NCBI RefSeq assembly: GCF_028858725.1
Contig: NC_084769.1
Coordinates: 2,845,001-2,909,000 of the forward strand
Direction of reading: 5' to 3'
DNA from: Colius striatus
Lineage: Eukaryota; Chordata; Aves; Coliiformes; Coliidae
Length of the DNA stretch: 64,000 nt
Shown: positions 28,701 through 43,700 of the stretch, piece after piece
Position numbering within the stretch: position 1 is the first letter of the stretch
How the letters are laid out: every line of letters begins with the position of its first letter
Program-made: the position numbers and the translations under genes
Notes under the pieces: generated by a model
Databases searched by the model: none
What the model saw: only the letters and a program-made list of their open reading frames with translations
What the model was told of the DNA's origin: nothing

Positions 28701-31700
28701 TCCAACTTCTCCTGTGTGGTCCCAGCAGGGAGCACAGTGTTGGCACCAACAGTGCATCACATCAGCCACACACTGAAATGGGGTGAATTGTCTCGTCTCA
28801 GCTGTAACCCTTAAACTCCTCAACTCCATTCTAACTGCCCAAGATTGGAAAAGGCTTCAGAAGCACTGATCACATGTGGACTGAATATGTCTGACTCCAC
28901 CTATTCTTCAGTGAAGTTTCAAAACCCTCTCTCGAGCCCTCCCACAGGCAAGCCCAACCTTGGCAGCTCATACTTCTGCTCCTGCAAATGATGGCCAAAT
29001 ATTGCAGCTCCCCTCCATTACAATCTGTAATTGGATGACCTCTTCATCATAAGCTGCCACTTTCACCAGAGAAGAAATTGCAAAAAACCTTCCCCTGCCC
29101 CAACACCATCCCCAGAGCCTGTAAAAGTTCTACAGTCCCAAAGAACACTGGCAAATCACAAGCAATGCCAAAATCTTCTAGACCAGATATGCCCATCACC
29201 TTGCAAGAGCTCTACTGTCAACACAGCAAGTACCTCTGCTCCAAAACACAGCTCTTCAACCACATTTTCACATATGATGCAAAAATGCACAAGCATCCAC
29301 TGAAGTCCAGAGGAGGCACCACCTCTTTACCCTCAGACAGATGTCGATCTTACAATCCAAAAATATGACAACCTATTACCTGTCAGTAGGTAACATGGTA
29401 TCCTCTGCAAGTGTTTCAAATCATGTTTTCTAAACCAGAGTATCAGTGAGGAGGAGGATCCCTGTGACAGAGAAGGTATGAAGCTGTTCACCTCTAAAAC
29501 TGTAAGCAGTGTCAATAAATCTGCCTTCATTTCCACAGTGAGGAAAGAAGTCACTGAAAGTTCTTGAACTTGAACCTTTCTTTCATGCAACCTCCAGAAC
29601 CACCTTTCAGAACAAAACCTGACAGGCTCAAGTGAGATGCAACTAGCAGGAGACACTAAGAAGAAGAAAAGAAGATGCCAAATTTTTCCATCAACAAGCA
29701 ACTAAAAAGACCAAGCATCCTCAGGAATGAATTACAAGTATGAGTAACAAGGTGGTGAGACCTCCATCTCAAATAGAGAAGGCAGATTACTGCTCTGCCA
29801 GCATCTAAAGTGACTCTATGATACACCTGAGCCAAAGACAGTGGAGGCTCTCCCTCTCACTGCTGGCAGGCTGAACCAGTGGCCAGGGCCAGTTCAGGAC
29901 ACACAGGTGTATACACAGCCAGAAGAAAGCAAAACTACTTCTCTAGCTGTCACATTGGAGCATTTGCCCCTGTGAACCACAGGGTAAGGAACACGTCACC
30001 TCACCTAACTTCATCCACGGTACTAAATTATTTGCTGATGAAACATCAGCTCTCTTGGGAGTCCATTTGAGGCTTCATGAGTAACAAATGAAGTGCTGGA
30101 AAACTAGAAAAAACGGTAATCATTTAAAAAAACCAAGCCTGAAAGTACACTTCAACTCTGCAACAATATTTTGACAAATAATCAAAATGACAAGATAAAA
30201 GGTACCCAAGATGTACTTGCCAGGAACAAGTTACATGGAATAAATCTGGTCTCATTTTCTTACACAAGAAGATACAGGTAGTGTGAGAACAGCAGCAGCC
30301 CTTGTCACATACCCTGCTTTTCAAAACCTTCCAGCAATGCTTTTCTTCTGCTAACAACATCTCTCATGCTATTTGTCATGACCTGCAGTTATCAGCTCTG
30401 TTCACTCCCAAAGACAGGGGGTTTACAGGGAGGCCACAGGTTAACGATACTGAAGCAACAGAAGCAATACTTTTGTTCCCCGTCCTGTTCCCATGCAGAC
30501 AGGAAGGCCACAAAGTCTCGACAGCCTGTGGAGGCCTGTGAGTCTCAGGAAATGCAAAGCAATCACTCTTCCTTTAACCACTGCATGTAATTGTAAGGAG
30601 CTAATCAGCCCCAGGCTGGCTCACCGCAGTTCTGGGACACTTACGGAAGTGTTCTCCTTCCCTGAAGCTTTGTCTGCCACTGCTCTTTGCAATGTACTTT
30701 TGGCGACATCCTTAATCATCAGGTTTTTCCCTTTCCCAAGCACCAAGTGAACTGTACCCATTCCAGAATAAGTCATTTTTCATCCTGGAGCTGGCCTCGA
30801 GCATGGCAGCTTGATGGCATCAGAAGCCACCACAAGACACAGGTGGTTTATGTGCTGTCTGATGTTAACTATCCATCACCACACTCTGTTTCTGCCCCTG
30901 CCATAGTAACAGATGGAACTGTTCATTCACGCCTGCAGGAGTTGGGGAAGAACCAGACTCAGCCCCAGAAAGCTCTGTATTTCAGGTGGCCTGCTACTAG
31001 GCAGTGTTTTAAGAACAACCAATCTGCTAGCTCAGGTAGTAAAAAATGGATCATGCATATCCCTTCTTCCTAGTAATTGCTGGGAGATTCCTGTGAGTGA
31101 CTGACATCTCATTTTCCTACTCCCAAACTCGTGCATGTTTCCACAGGGCGCTGTTGGACGGGGCCCCAGTGATCCTACCAGGCGAGTTTACCTCACAGGA
31201 ACACTCAGAACTTGGTTTGCTAATTGCTGTTGCAAAACCAACATCCTAGTTTACATCCTCTGCCACTTTAACCACTCCCGATGGCAGTACCTGTCAGAGG
31301 GAATTACTTCTGTTTACTTGAGCTCCCCTAGGAGCCAAGTTTATACTAACTTACAGAAACACAATTTGTTTTTAAGTTACATTAAATTGGGTTTAACTTC
31401 ACTAAATTAACTAACTTAATTGAGCTAACTAAATAGAGGCTGTGGTTCCACAGCCCTTTTAGCCAACACAGGTGTGAGTTACCACTGAAACAAGCAGTTA
31501 CTCTGGCTTCCTTCCCCAGTAAAGCCACTTCCCTACCACCTTACTTGGGCCAACACCAGCAATCCTACTGTGAGCCAAGACAGAAAACCACCAAATACAG
31601 AGGTTCACCTAACCAAAAAAAAAAGAAAGATAAGCTTTCTGCCAAGTCTCTTCCCAGAGTTAGCTCACTCATAAGCACAACTGCCACCTGAAAGGCACCG

Positions 31701-34700
31701 GCAGCAAGAGCAGGGAGGGCAGTGTCCAGCCTGATGGCATCAGATACATCTGTGCTAACGGGAACAGATGAAGAATCACATCATGGTGACTATATTCAAA
31801 GTAACTACAAAGCAGAAAGACACCACCCCAATGGCAAGTCTGTAGCTCCTGACTGGAACAAAACTTCCAGCACACCTACCTGTGCCAGAATACCTCAGTT
31901 GGGGAAGTACCATACTTGCTTAACATATCCAGGCTACAAACTCACAGCCTGAAGAGATCCTGCCACAGCATCCTCAAATATGTGGAAGACATTTCATATG
32001 AATAAAAACCAGCTAACCCTCAATCATGTGAAATGCACACACTTAACTTGTTTGGGAGATTTTAACTTCAAGAATGACTAGAGTTCATCCCACAGATGAA
32101 AATTATTTGACCTATATTGGAACAATCTGACTGGGTTACTTACAATAATGCATTATTTTGGCACCATTACCCTTCATATCCATGTAGGTAAAATACTATG
32201 TATCTATCTATACATACATACAAACACTAACATCTGTTTTGCTTCATTCTTAGTGTTTCTGTTAGGGACACTAATTTCCTTACATCCACTTAGCTAAAAT
32301 TCTAGTATAGGTACAAGTGTATTAACTTATTCTCTTTGCTGAGTACTAATACTGTACTATTAATATTAACAACTTCACATGCATCTCTGTTGCAGAAACT
32401 ACAAACAGTCTTGGAAAATTACTAAGCATCCTGGAAAAATTAGAATAGTTCAAGGCTTCTGTTTTATATTCATTTCAAAGTCATCCAAGTTGGTGCTGCT
32501 TAGGTCAACTAATACCTGGAACCAATGCTTAGTCATGAATACCACACCTCAAAGCCATTAACTTTTCTCTGCTTGGAACCACTGGTCTCAATAAAAAGAA
32601 TTATACTGGTAAAGTTAAATATCAAAATCTTCATCTACCAAAGAGCAAAACACTAGAAATAACCATCAGTAAGTAGGGATGACAGCACAGGGCCTCTTGG
32701 CATCTACTAGTTTACATAACTTCCCCAGCCAAAGTAAGTATTGTTGCTCTCAGTGCTTTTCGCATTAAAACAGAATGTCTAAGCAGTTCTAGTAGCATAA
32801 AGCTGCCTTGTATCACACCTACTCCAACCAGAATATGTGGGAAAAATTATCTTGGAGCAGTATCTGATGTTTATCTTCTGCTCAAATACCTTCTGTAGTT
32901 CTGTCCAGAAAGCCTGTGAGTCTCAACAAGACAAAGAACATTTTGGCATAACAGATTTAACGCTTCTAGCCATGCTTATTAGCAACATTTACAGTGTTTC
33001 TGGCAATGGCCAAAGAAAAGAATAAAATGCATTGCTTATTCAGCAGCCTCATTTCGGTTAATTCAACCTGCCTTGCTCCCAAGGTTGTATCTTCTGTTAA
33101 GAAAAATACTTCATCAGTTTCCTTTAGCTGATTTCTCAGGTTACCAGCCTGATCCCTCCTGTGGGCCCTGAGTGTGTTATTTCCAAAAGCCTTGTTTGGT
33201 AAACACACGTAAAAAAGAAATGAGACTTCACAACCTTGGTGAGAATTGGTTCACAGATCTTCAATATACTGCTGGGTTTGAGCTTAAGAATCTTTGCTTA
33301 ACTTCAGTTCAGTTATGTGTGTAAGCAGAAGACCCACAAACATAAAATCCTTTCCCTGCTCCCATTTACATGCAGATCAACAGCCTCTTGTTGAGGCAGC
33401 TGGAAAAAAAAAGGTGCGTGAGGAACAGACTGTCACCACACTCTGCCTGGCAAGATGAAGTTCAGCAAGACAATATACTCTTCACAAACCCCAAAACTAA
33501 CAACAGAGAACCGCTTTCCTGTTCAAAGTGCTTCACCATACTCCTGTCAATAGTCTTTCCAGTATGACTAAGAAATCAAAACCATGAACCAATGATGAGA
33601 AAAATTTTCCCTGGCAAGACCCAGATTGAACTTGTGTTTTACAGTAAGGACTGACAAGCCACTATGACAATTAAATCTAAGGTTTTGCTGGGGGAAGTCC
33701 AAGTCTCAAAATACCCTCCATATTTGCTCCAAAGGACAAGTACAATTTGTGTGCCAAGGAAGAACTGAGCTATAAATGTGGGCCACTTGTCAACAGAACA
33801 TCAACCAAAAAAAGCCTTAAAATTAATCCAGAGACCACTATAATTAACTACAACTTTAATTAATTAGGTGGTTTAAGACACAGGAAGCTTAAGTAATATA
33901 AAAGAATATGTCCTTGTACCAATAAAATAAGCTCAGAGTTCCCTACAGAAAGGGAACTCCACTGTTTTAGCAAAATGCAGAGGAAAATACCCATTAGCAG
34001 CAGCCCAGAATACATCCTTGCTGTAGTGAACAGCTTCAACTCCACTGTTAGCAGTTGAAACTGAACCTCTGAGAACCTTACTATGACCAGCAAAATGAAG
34101 GATGATTTAATTACAAAAGCACTGTTACTTTATTGATCTCCATTTCTATAGGACTCTTAACAGACATTTCAGACTCATTCAGTGAGCAAAACAACCCCTC
34201 CTCCACTCCCTCTGTTAGTATAAGCAACTAGAAGGCAGCTAGGCTCTTTCAGTTATTCCTTCTCAGAATCAGGATTCCACAATACAGGATGACCAGACAG
34301 GGTAAGATTTGCCAGCTACTGTACATGGACTTACAACAGCAGCACTGAGCCTATAAATATAGCAGGAAAAACCTCACATTTACCTTCAATCTTAAATTCT
34401 TCCAGATCCTGGGAAGATATACTGGAATTTACATGTATAAATCCCCCTTGGATTTCTGAGTCCTCCCACTTTCAGAATATTGCAGCAACATTGTCCTCAA
34501 GATTACTCAATTTAAATAGGGGGGTGGAGGGGGGGAGCAACAAGACCAGCATTTGTTAACTTACGTTGGATGTGAATGAACTGCTTTGGTTGCTTAAACT
34601 CTCCTTTATACAAACGATTGTAATAGTTGACATTGCTCTCCGCTTCGGGGACTGGGATAACCATGCTCTCTTTCTTTTCTCTGAAAACTTGTTGTGCTGA

Positions 34701-37700
34701 GATAGCCCGTTGCAAATGATGTTCCTGCAGGAGGAAAACGTAAGAGTTTGTTTATTTAGGTATCATTATACAGAAGTGCATACAAAGACAGTTACCCTTT
34801 CTCCTGCCATTTTCCTGGTGCTCTACAGGAGGCCCAGGGAAGAGCCGAGGCATTACTGTGTTTTGGAAGACAGTAAGATGCTTCCTTCTAGGTTGGTGAG
34901 AGAAGATGTGTTCTCCATCTGAGGTTCCTAACCAACAGGAATCTCAGAGCGCCAGCAAATGTGAGGCGGAGCTACAAACACAAGGAAAGACCCCTCTGTT
35001 CAGACAACAGCCCACACCTACCACTAGACTGGGAAAAAGCCAAACATTCAAACTACACAAAATAACCTTAGTAGAAAATTAGGGCTGGTATAAGCCAAAT
35101 CCATCAAAACCTGTCATAGAGCATATCTATGCAAGATCAGTTAGCAGATGCATAGTAAATCCTTTACAGTATTACAAGCAACAGGTTCAAGACAAAAGAA
35201 TAGCTTATTTCCTCATTCCTGTCTACCCAGCAATTCTTTCTGCTTTGCTTCCTTAACTAGCGGAACTCGTAAAGAGCAACAGAAAGAGCAGTTCTCACAG
35301 AATAGCACTGGAAAAGCACAAACTCCCTGAACAGGTATCTCTTCATTTCATTCTTGCAGGACAGGAGTCAATTGCTACAGAGTCATTTCAAGTAAAACAC
35401 AGATCACAACACGTGTATTAATTTATCAAAGAATTTTCACACATAATTAGCTAACTCGGTGAAACTCGTCTACTGCTGCAAGTTAGCACTAACCTGTGGC
35501 TTTTGTCACCAAAACTTCTCATGCTCATGTTAAGCTTTGAGCAAGAAAACCAGCACAAATGCAGTATTCTGATTCATACCATTGCCTGTGTATCGCTGTA
35601 GTGCAGGTCACACAGCTCCTGGTACCAACTGACCAGCAGCAAGAGAAGCCAGTGTGGCAGACTGTCAGATGACAGGATGGTTTCAAATGCTAACCCACTC
35701 TCCCTGCCTCCCCCCCAGCCAGAGGCTGGCAGCTGCCCAGTGTATGAGTACACTTCAGACTCTCCAGTGCACTCGCTTAAACCATCACAAAACCATCCTG
35801 TACTAAGACTCCACATGGCTACATTGGCACATGCTGCCTTCTGTGTGTCCAGCCAAGAGGAAGACTAGTAACCTTCACCAGGATGAGAACTGAAATGACC
35901 ACAGTCATTCACTTGGGAAAGCTAAATTATGAGTTCTCCATCTGCCTAAGTGCAATGTAAACCAAGCAAACTGCAGTCTCCTAGAAGATCAACTAACTAC
36001 TAGTCTCTAGCAGAACAAGAAGCCTCAAAGTTTTGCTCTTTTCCCATCCTCCTCCACCACACTATTCTCAAATCCAGCTTCCAAAATTGAGAGGGAATAA
36101 CAACACAGCAGAGTATCAAGTTGGAATTGAAGCTCAGCTCGGTCAGAGATCTAGACAACCTTACTTGGCCTATCCCAGGGGCTTCAGCTATCCTCTAACT
36201 GTTCCCTCACATCTGACTGCTGGAAATGGTGTCTGTTCTGAACCGGACAAATCTCCATGATTAACACCAGTGACTATCCCACCTCACAAGAGGTGAGGCA
36301 CCAACACCAAAACAGGAGAATCGGTGAGTGTTTCGGTAACTCAAGTGCCGTGCAGTCTGGCAGACATGGTGGTCACACACACAGGGAGTCTGTGCTACAC
36401 ACTTGGTAAGTGCTCTCCAGAACAAGATTTCTTCCTCTTTAATTCTACAGAACAATATTTAAAGGAAAGGGTAGGGAATGAAAGCAAATCTTTAGAAACA
36501 TGTAAATGATATTAAATAAATTATATCCTCCTAAACATTAAGATCTTGAGAACCACAAATAATACAATTTCTGCAAAATTAGAATATAACAAACCAGTGA
36601 CTGGAAGAGCAGCTTTGGGAATCTCCAAGCAACATTAAGTCAAACTATCAGGCTCCCAAGTGAATGCTATCAGAATGAAGACAAGCATGCAATCAAATAT
36701 CTGGTGCGATCTGCTTGAATTACTACATAAAGAGTAAATCTGTCACTCTACCATTAAAATGTGTCTTGGAGAGCTTCACAGCTCCGAGTAAGAAATTCAG
36801 CTAAAATAAAATTTGTTTCATTACTGTGTTGCTTTTAACTGATGTCTCCTAACAGTTAACACCACAGCACACAGGAGTATGACAGAAACGCTGTTAGGAA
36901 GGACTTCTGCAGGTTATCTGTCCAACTCCCATGGCAAGATGATTACATCCAACACTAGACAAGTCAGCCACAACTTTTCCAAGTGAAGCCTCCAGTTCCC
37001 ACAGCTCCTTTAAGTAACGTGTTTCAGTGATGTACTAACCCTCTTTTGCCAGAATTAACAGGAGGGTTTATTTTATTCCCTTACTCTCTCCTCAGCTTAG
37101 CTACAGTCTAAGCTTTTAGCCACCCTGGCAGCCCACTGATCTCGAGTTTCTGAAAGACGCTGAGAAATTCAAGGCAGTTGGACTAGATGATCTCTAAAGG
37201 TCCCTTCCAACCCCTACCATTCTGTGACTCTACAAAAGCAGAGTAAGAGAAAAGGGCATTCCAAGAACTGCCTCATCACTGGCAAGTGGAGGAGCATCAT
37301 CACCTCCTCATTTGGTACCCACATTCCTCCTACCATAGCCCAGTCTATAGTATCCTTTAGTCAGTGTGTTGGCCCTTTCTTTCCATCTGTGGATGCAGTT
37401 TCCTGCCCTATCAATGCACAACATCACTATTCTCCCCCAGATATAAGAATTACGCAATTTCACAATATTTCAGCTGGGCCAGTTCTCAGTACACAAGCAA
37501 TGTCACAAGAGCGGTCACAATGATGGCTGCTTCCCTGTTGGCAAGCCAACCACTCCTCATGGAGGACCACTCACCAATTTGCAGCCAGCCCACTGAAGCT
37601 GAACAACTTAGTTCCCCACCATACCTCCAAAATCAACCAAACACAGACACTTTTCTGAAACAGAATTAAATAACTTGCAGAGAAGTCACTCTAGTGCACA

Positions 37701-40700
37701 GCAGCCTAAGTAATGAATGGGTAAATGAGGTTTAACTCACAGAAAAGGTAGTGAAGGACACATACCAACCAAATATCAGAACATCTTTTGGCTCCCCAGC
37801 CCATTAAACACTGCAGAGGAGTAACAGAGATTCTCAGGTTTTGTAGCACTGCTAGTAAGCATACAAAGAGCTCCCCAGAAATATCTGACAATAGGTGTTG
37901 GTACTCACTATGCTATAAAAAGCCTTCAAGCATAACGCAGCTTTCAAACAGAAAAGTCTTAGCGATATTACTGTCACTCATCAAACAGGAGCGCATCAAA
38001 AGAGATGGATAAGCCATGTAATTTTTACAACTAGGGGGGATGGGTGCATGTGGAATAAATTTTCTGCTGAACAGGAACTTAAGGAAAATACAAAGTTTAG
38101 CTCCTGAAACAGTTCTGTTTAAACAAGACTTTCTAGACAGTTGAATTAAGTGGCTTTATTAAACTTGGAAAAGCATTTTTAAAGACGTATTTAGTTACAG
38201 ACACACCAATGTCCTTTTTTGTCTATTTTTCACCTTTTCTTATGGTTTTGAAAGACATACACTGTAATTTAACTTGTGCTTCGTTCAGAAGGAGGGAATA
38301 TAAAAAGATCTCCTGCAAAATAACATTAGAAGAAACAGGGACAGCAAACAGAACATGCTGTCATGGGAATAGAGGAATATCTGACAAAGACTTACCACTC
38401 ACTGATTCCTCAAGAAGCACATCCAAACCTTTCTCTCTATTAGGACTAAGAAAAATTCAAACAAATACAGCTTAAGATTGGGCTACTTCTTCAACTAGCA
38501 GCATAACAGAATTAGAAACATCTAAATGTTTAGTATATTTAATATTGCTGCTTTAGCATATTTTGCATTAAAACAATATTCTACAAGTGAAAGATTCATC
38601 TCTCTAGGTGCACTGAACTGTCCAGATACCTTCACTGTACAATACTCACACTGACAAGAGTTTACAGCTAACTGGCTGTCACTGGCTTTACATAACGCAG
38701 TATGTTTTGCCTGGTGCAGACAGCCTGTTCTGCTGGCATAAGAGCAGTACAGGGGCTTACCCTGCACCCAGCAGCCTCACACCACCACCTTCAAAGCTCC
38801 AATCCAGCGATGTGACAGTCACCCACAACAAGGCTGACAAAAAGTATCAGCTCTAGTCCAGAATGAGACTTGATATCACACCTCTCAACTTGTACTGAGA
38901 CATTGCAATCCTTGCTTTAATTTTTCCTCAGAGGGGAAAACCAAGAATCCTACAACACCAGTACTTAGAAGTACTCAGCTTTGACTGCACACGTTCAGAG
39001 GCAGGCTTAAAATTCTAAACAGCGCAAGATACCTCCACTGCTATGTTCTCTCATCCCTGAAACACTGCAGGTTCAGTGTTCTTTCTAAGCTCTCTGTCCA
39101 GCAGTTTCACTACAAAAAGAAGTTCAATAATAGTAATAAATCATCAGGTAATATTCTCCTGAAGATTGTTTTGCCAAGCTTTAAGGGAAATGCTGATCAA
39201 TACTTAACACTACTTTTACCCGTCAGAACAACGTTTCCCAACACACTCCCTTTTATTCCACTGCTGCAAAACAGCACTTGGATCCTACAGACCAGCTTGG
39301 GGGGTTTGTTTATGCATTAATATCCCTGCTGTCATCCCCCACGGCACATGCTGCAAAACAGAGTTTACCATACTTCAAATACACGTGCTGGCTTTTTCAG
39401 TGAGCATGGCTGGAGATGGGTGAATACCATCTTCACACTGAAAAGCTGATCTGTCTTAATTATGAAAATGCAAAGAGCAGTTCCATAGTGGATATCCAGC
39501 AGAGGAAGCTTTAGGACTGAATGTTTCTGTTCCCTTCTTTGTTCCTTAAAACTACAGCACACAAGCAATGCCACAACTCTAAAAAAGGTTATTTCAGCAC
39601 TTTTCCTCACTTACTAACATTTACATTTACCCTGTGAGGCAGAAAGTAATGAAATAAATAGTGTCACAGTAAACTGTAATGTAAGAACACAATTTCCTCT
39701 CTGCCTGTTCTTTCAGGACAGAACTTCAAGGTCACACAACTCACATTAGAGAGCTGCAACACTGTAGGCTTTAACGAAAGAAGTATCTTGACAGATGTTA
39801 CTAAGACTTCAGGGAAACAAAATACAACATTGGAGCGCTCAGCTGTTAAAATCGACTCTCCTAACCAGATAAGATGGTTTTAACTCCACAGCACTCCAAG
39901 TACCATGGAAGAGAAAAGTTAGTAAACAAACAGCGTTACCTCCCTAAAATAAGCTATTTCTAAGCCAACCAGTTTTCCAATCTACCTGCAATTGAGACCA
40001 GGACTAAAGCAAAGCAAACAAGGAAAACCTACTAAAGCCTAGAGATCCTATCTGCTTAGCATTATATGCAAATGAGGAAATAGAAATTAATAGACATTTT
40101 CATATTTAATAAGGAGATTCAGAAACAAAAAGCATATTTTTTTTATCTGAAATGTGCAGACTCATCTTGCAACATCTCAATCACAGCCAGTTACACCAGC
40201 TGACAGCACTGAGAAAAAAAACATCAGGAAGCTCAAAAGCCACTTTGATCAAAAGCCTCTCTCCCCTCGAAAGCCACAGCCCTATCTACTCCCTCTTTGC
40301 TCAGACATTGGGTTTTTTAGAAAGATTTACAAGACAAAGGTGTAAACTCAAGCACCATCTTCTGTTTTCTCCCAAGGTTAACCTTTTCAGTCCTTAACAT
40401 AACAAAAAACCCAAACATGACCAATAACTATCTATCCTCCTCACTGCAGAAAGAGCTCGGTATTTTTATCAATGAGGAATCATCTGCACACCACCAACCT
40501 CTTCTTGAACCACTATCAGCTCAATGGCAAAGCCACTTTTCACTTTTCTTAAAGGAAAAAAGGATTCCCGGGCATGTCAACTTAGTATTAAAAAAAATGA
40601 TGACCAATCACCTGAAGTATCAATGGCTCCTTGCCTTAACATTACCATAACTGAAAGTAGATCTACCAAGCTGAAAGGCTTCAGAGGGCAAAAAGGAAAA

Positions 40701-43700
40701 AGACCCAAAGAAAATACCTCCAGACTTACTTATTTTCCTTTCTCCTGGGATGGGAAACAAGTTACCTGAGGTAAGGAGTCATATGCAGAGGAAGAAACCT
40801 GTCTGTGCACCACAGCTATTTTCACCCTTGAGACAGCAATGAGTATATTAGGAGAAACTCATTGCTTTGTTTCCAATTTGCTGGAAACCAAGTATTTCAG
40901 TGACTTAGTAAAGTTGAGCATACTTTTTTTTTCCCTGCTGACCCAATGGAGAATTAATCTATTCTGTAACTGGACCCATTTTCTCTTGCTTCACTGTGTC
41001 CCCTTAAAAGGCTACATTAGTTTGAAGCAAATGCAGGGAGCTGGGCAAAGCAACAAAAATTCTCATATTGAGTTCAAACCAATGAACCCAAGACAAAGCT
41101 GCTTTATAGGACTGGAACTCTTCTCAGTTTCCCCACAGGGTTCCTGACATTCAGTAGAAGGAAGCTCAGGAAAACCCCCCCAAGCAGCATGAGAAGGTAT
41201 GTGTAGAGCCCTCCTTACAAGTGGAACTGGCTCACAGGAACACTTCTCAGTTTCACCTTTGGCCATATCATTTTTTTCCAGTATGATCCCCCTCCCCTTT
41301 TTTCTAAATAAGCACAAGAACCACTCACCACACACCCACCTTCTGTACTGCCAAATTATGACTCCAGGCCAAAGAAAGCACACCAATGGTGCTGTTACAG
41401 ATGACTCAACGAAGGAGGCAGCAGCCAAGTGAATCAAATTGTATTACTCCATCCTAAAAATCAACCAAAGCCTCTGGAACAGGTAAGATTTTATTATGTA
41501 GCTACTCTAAAGCCTTTTCATTCTTTCAGAAACCAGTGAACTGATACATCAACAGAAAGAAGACACTTTTCTATTTCTTAAACAATTGTGATTTCCCAAA
41601 GCCATGCCAGTACTACCTAAAAAAATAAAAACAAGCCATTCTTTGCACATTTTATGTACAAATTATCTGATTATAGACACATCACTTAAATGTTATCTCA
41701 AGAATGCTGAAACAATGCAAGAGAATGGCCACCAGCAACAACTCATTGAGCCCAGCATCCTAGGAAGACACTCCTGGCTAGAGCATCTACATAGGAGCTG
41801 TGCATCTGAATGAAGAAAAATCTGGTTTAGACCAAAAAAAGGTCAAAAAAATTCCTTTATTTCCTCTCTGTCAGTCTGACTGAAGGCAACTTAAGAACTA
41901 TAAAATGACTACAGTCAGGCTAGGAAATAAGAGCAGAAATTAGCCCAGGAGATACTGATGGAGGGGTATAGGGAAGTGAGATGACCAGGGAACATCACAA
42001 TTATTTTTGTGTTTCTTCAGTTAACCTTGCAGCACAAAAAAACCAAACCCAAAATAAAAATCTCTAAATAACTGTAAGGCAGAGAAAGCAAGCAATGCAA
42101 TGTCAGCCAGCTTATGTCATAATGGTCATGAAAAAACTGTGATAAATCCCAAATATTACCTTTTTGAGTGAGACAGTAGTTAGGCACAAGCAATCACTCC
42201 TATAAATAATGGTTTATTTAAAAACATATCATTGGCACAAAACTGTCACTGTTTATAAAATGTCAAAGGGAAAAAACCCTAGAGCACTATATTTTAAAGC
42301 TACATTATACAAGTTTCCAGTCTCCTAAAACATGAACATAAAAGAAGTATTGCTATAACAATGAATTAAACTGAATTATCTAAGAAATCCTTTTGGATGG
42401 GCTGAACATGGTACCTGATGAGAAATATTTGTTTCCTAGGACATCTTTTCCCCCAGATGCCTCTGCGGGACCTTAAAACTGTTACAAACTCGGTAACATC
42501 TAGTCAAAACACACAGAAAGTAATCTTGTCCAGGGCCTTTTGATATTTGTATCACTCGCCACTTAACAAATGTAACCTTACACAACAGAAACTAAATAAC
42601 TTGCATGTAATTAACCCCACATGGTGTTTTTTGAAAGGCTGAGATTCCACAGGTAGCTCTCCTGTTTGTTAAATACAATATTAGACACATACTCCAAACT
42701 CTGTTCGATTCCTGGCTCCATGTATCAAAATCTTCATGTGACTATGAGTCACAAAACTGTGCTCCTGGCAGGAGAGAGGAGGAAAAGCCATCAGGAGGGC
42801 AGACTGTGGACGTTCTCCAACAGAAGCTGCTAACAGCTCCCTGCTGCATCTGCCTCTGCTGGGAGGCCACATGGACCTGGGAAAGGCAGCACAGTAGCAG
42901 TTGCTGCCTCACACCACCCCACCAGGTGAGATCTGTACAATCCAGCTACTTCATAACAACACATGCTGCTTCTGGACCCAGTGCAGAAACCTCACTTAAA
43001 GCTATTCAAGAGTCTCATGTGTCTAAGAGGTCTAAGGGCACTTGTTCATGTATTTGTTAGCACAAAACCCCTGTGGTACCTTAGTATCAAAAGTCTGGTC
43101 TTTCAAATTCTCACACATGCCACAGAAGTGGGGTCTTGTTGCACTGATCCTGTTAATTTCATCTTCATCAGCAATACAATCAACTGGGAAATTTCAGGTG
43201 TAACTTTTTAAACTCAAGAACAAGTTGCTTACAGTACCACTCCTCCCTTACTCCACTATGCATTTATCTTCCCACTTTTGTGTGCTTTTATGACAAATGT
43301 CCTCACTACAGGGATAAAACCTGGAGTGCTGACCTGACCAACCAAACAGAAACCCACCGTATTCTAATTTTAAAAAGACATCACAGATTATTCTGAAGTT
43401 AAGACAACTTAGTTTAAATAAATAAGGCACTAAAATTATTACAAATTAAATACCAAATTCCATTTTAACTTGAACATCTTTAACTCAAGAGCCGTATGTA
43501 TCACTGGTTTTTAACTTCCTGTGGTAACACTATCCTATTTATCTAGACATTGGATACCACTGCAAAACATTCAGTAGTTAGTTTGTGTCTAAGTTTAGCA
43601 CAGGGGAATCAGACATTATAGGATGCTGCAAAGAAGAAAAAGTTCTTGCTCTGCAACTCAGACAAAAAGTGTGTGTTGTAGCTAGAAACATGGCAGAAAG

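Larger units (their letters stand above)
27018..34564 (-). other. EPC2: EPC2 intron 2 (7.5 kb)
   Basis: Donor GTAAGT, acceptor GTTTCAG. Contains a poly-C tract (27313-27323), a 27-bp tandem duplication (27331-27378) and a TATC/CATA simple patch near 32200-32222. No transposon tail or ORF of merit was recognised. Confidence 0.9.

Noticed and set aside
29031..31073. Series of plus-strand frames of 60-128 codons in intron 2
   Set aside because: Overlapping and in several frames, none resembling a known protein, no CpG island or consistent splice signals. Probably chance.
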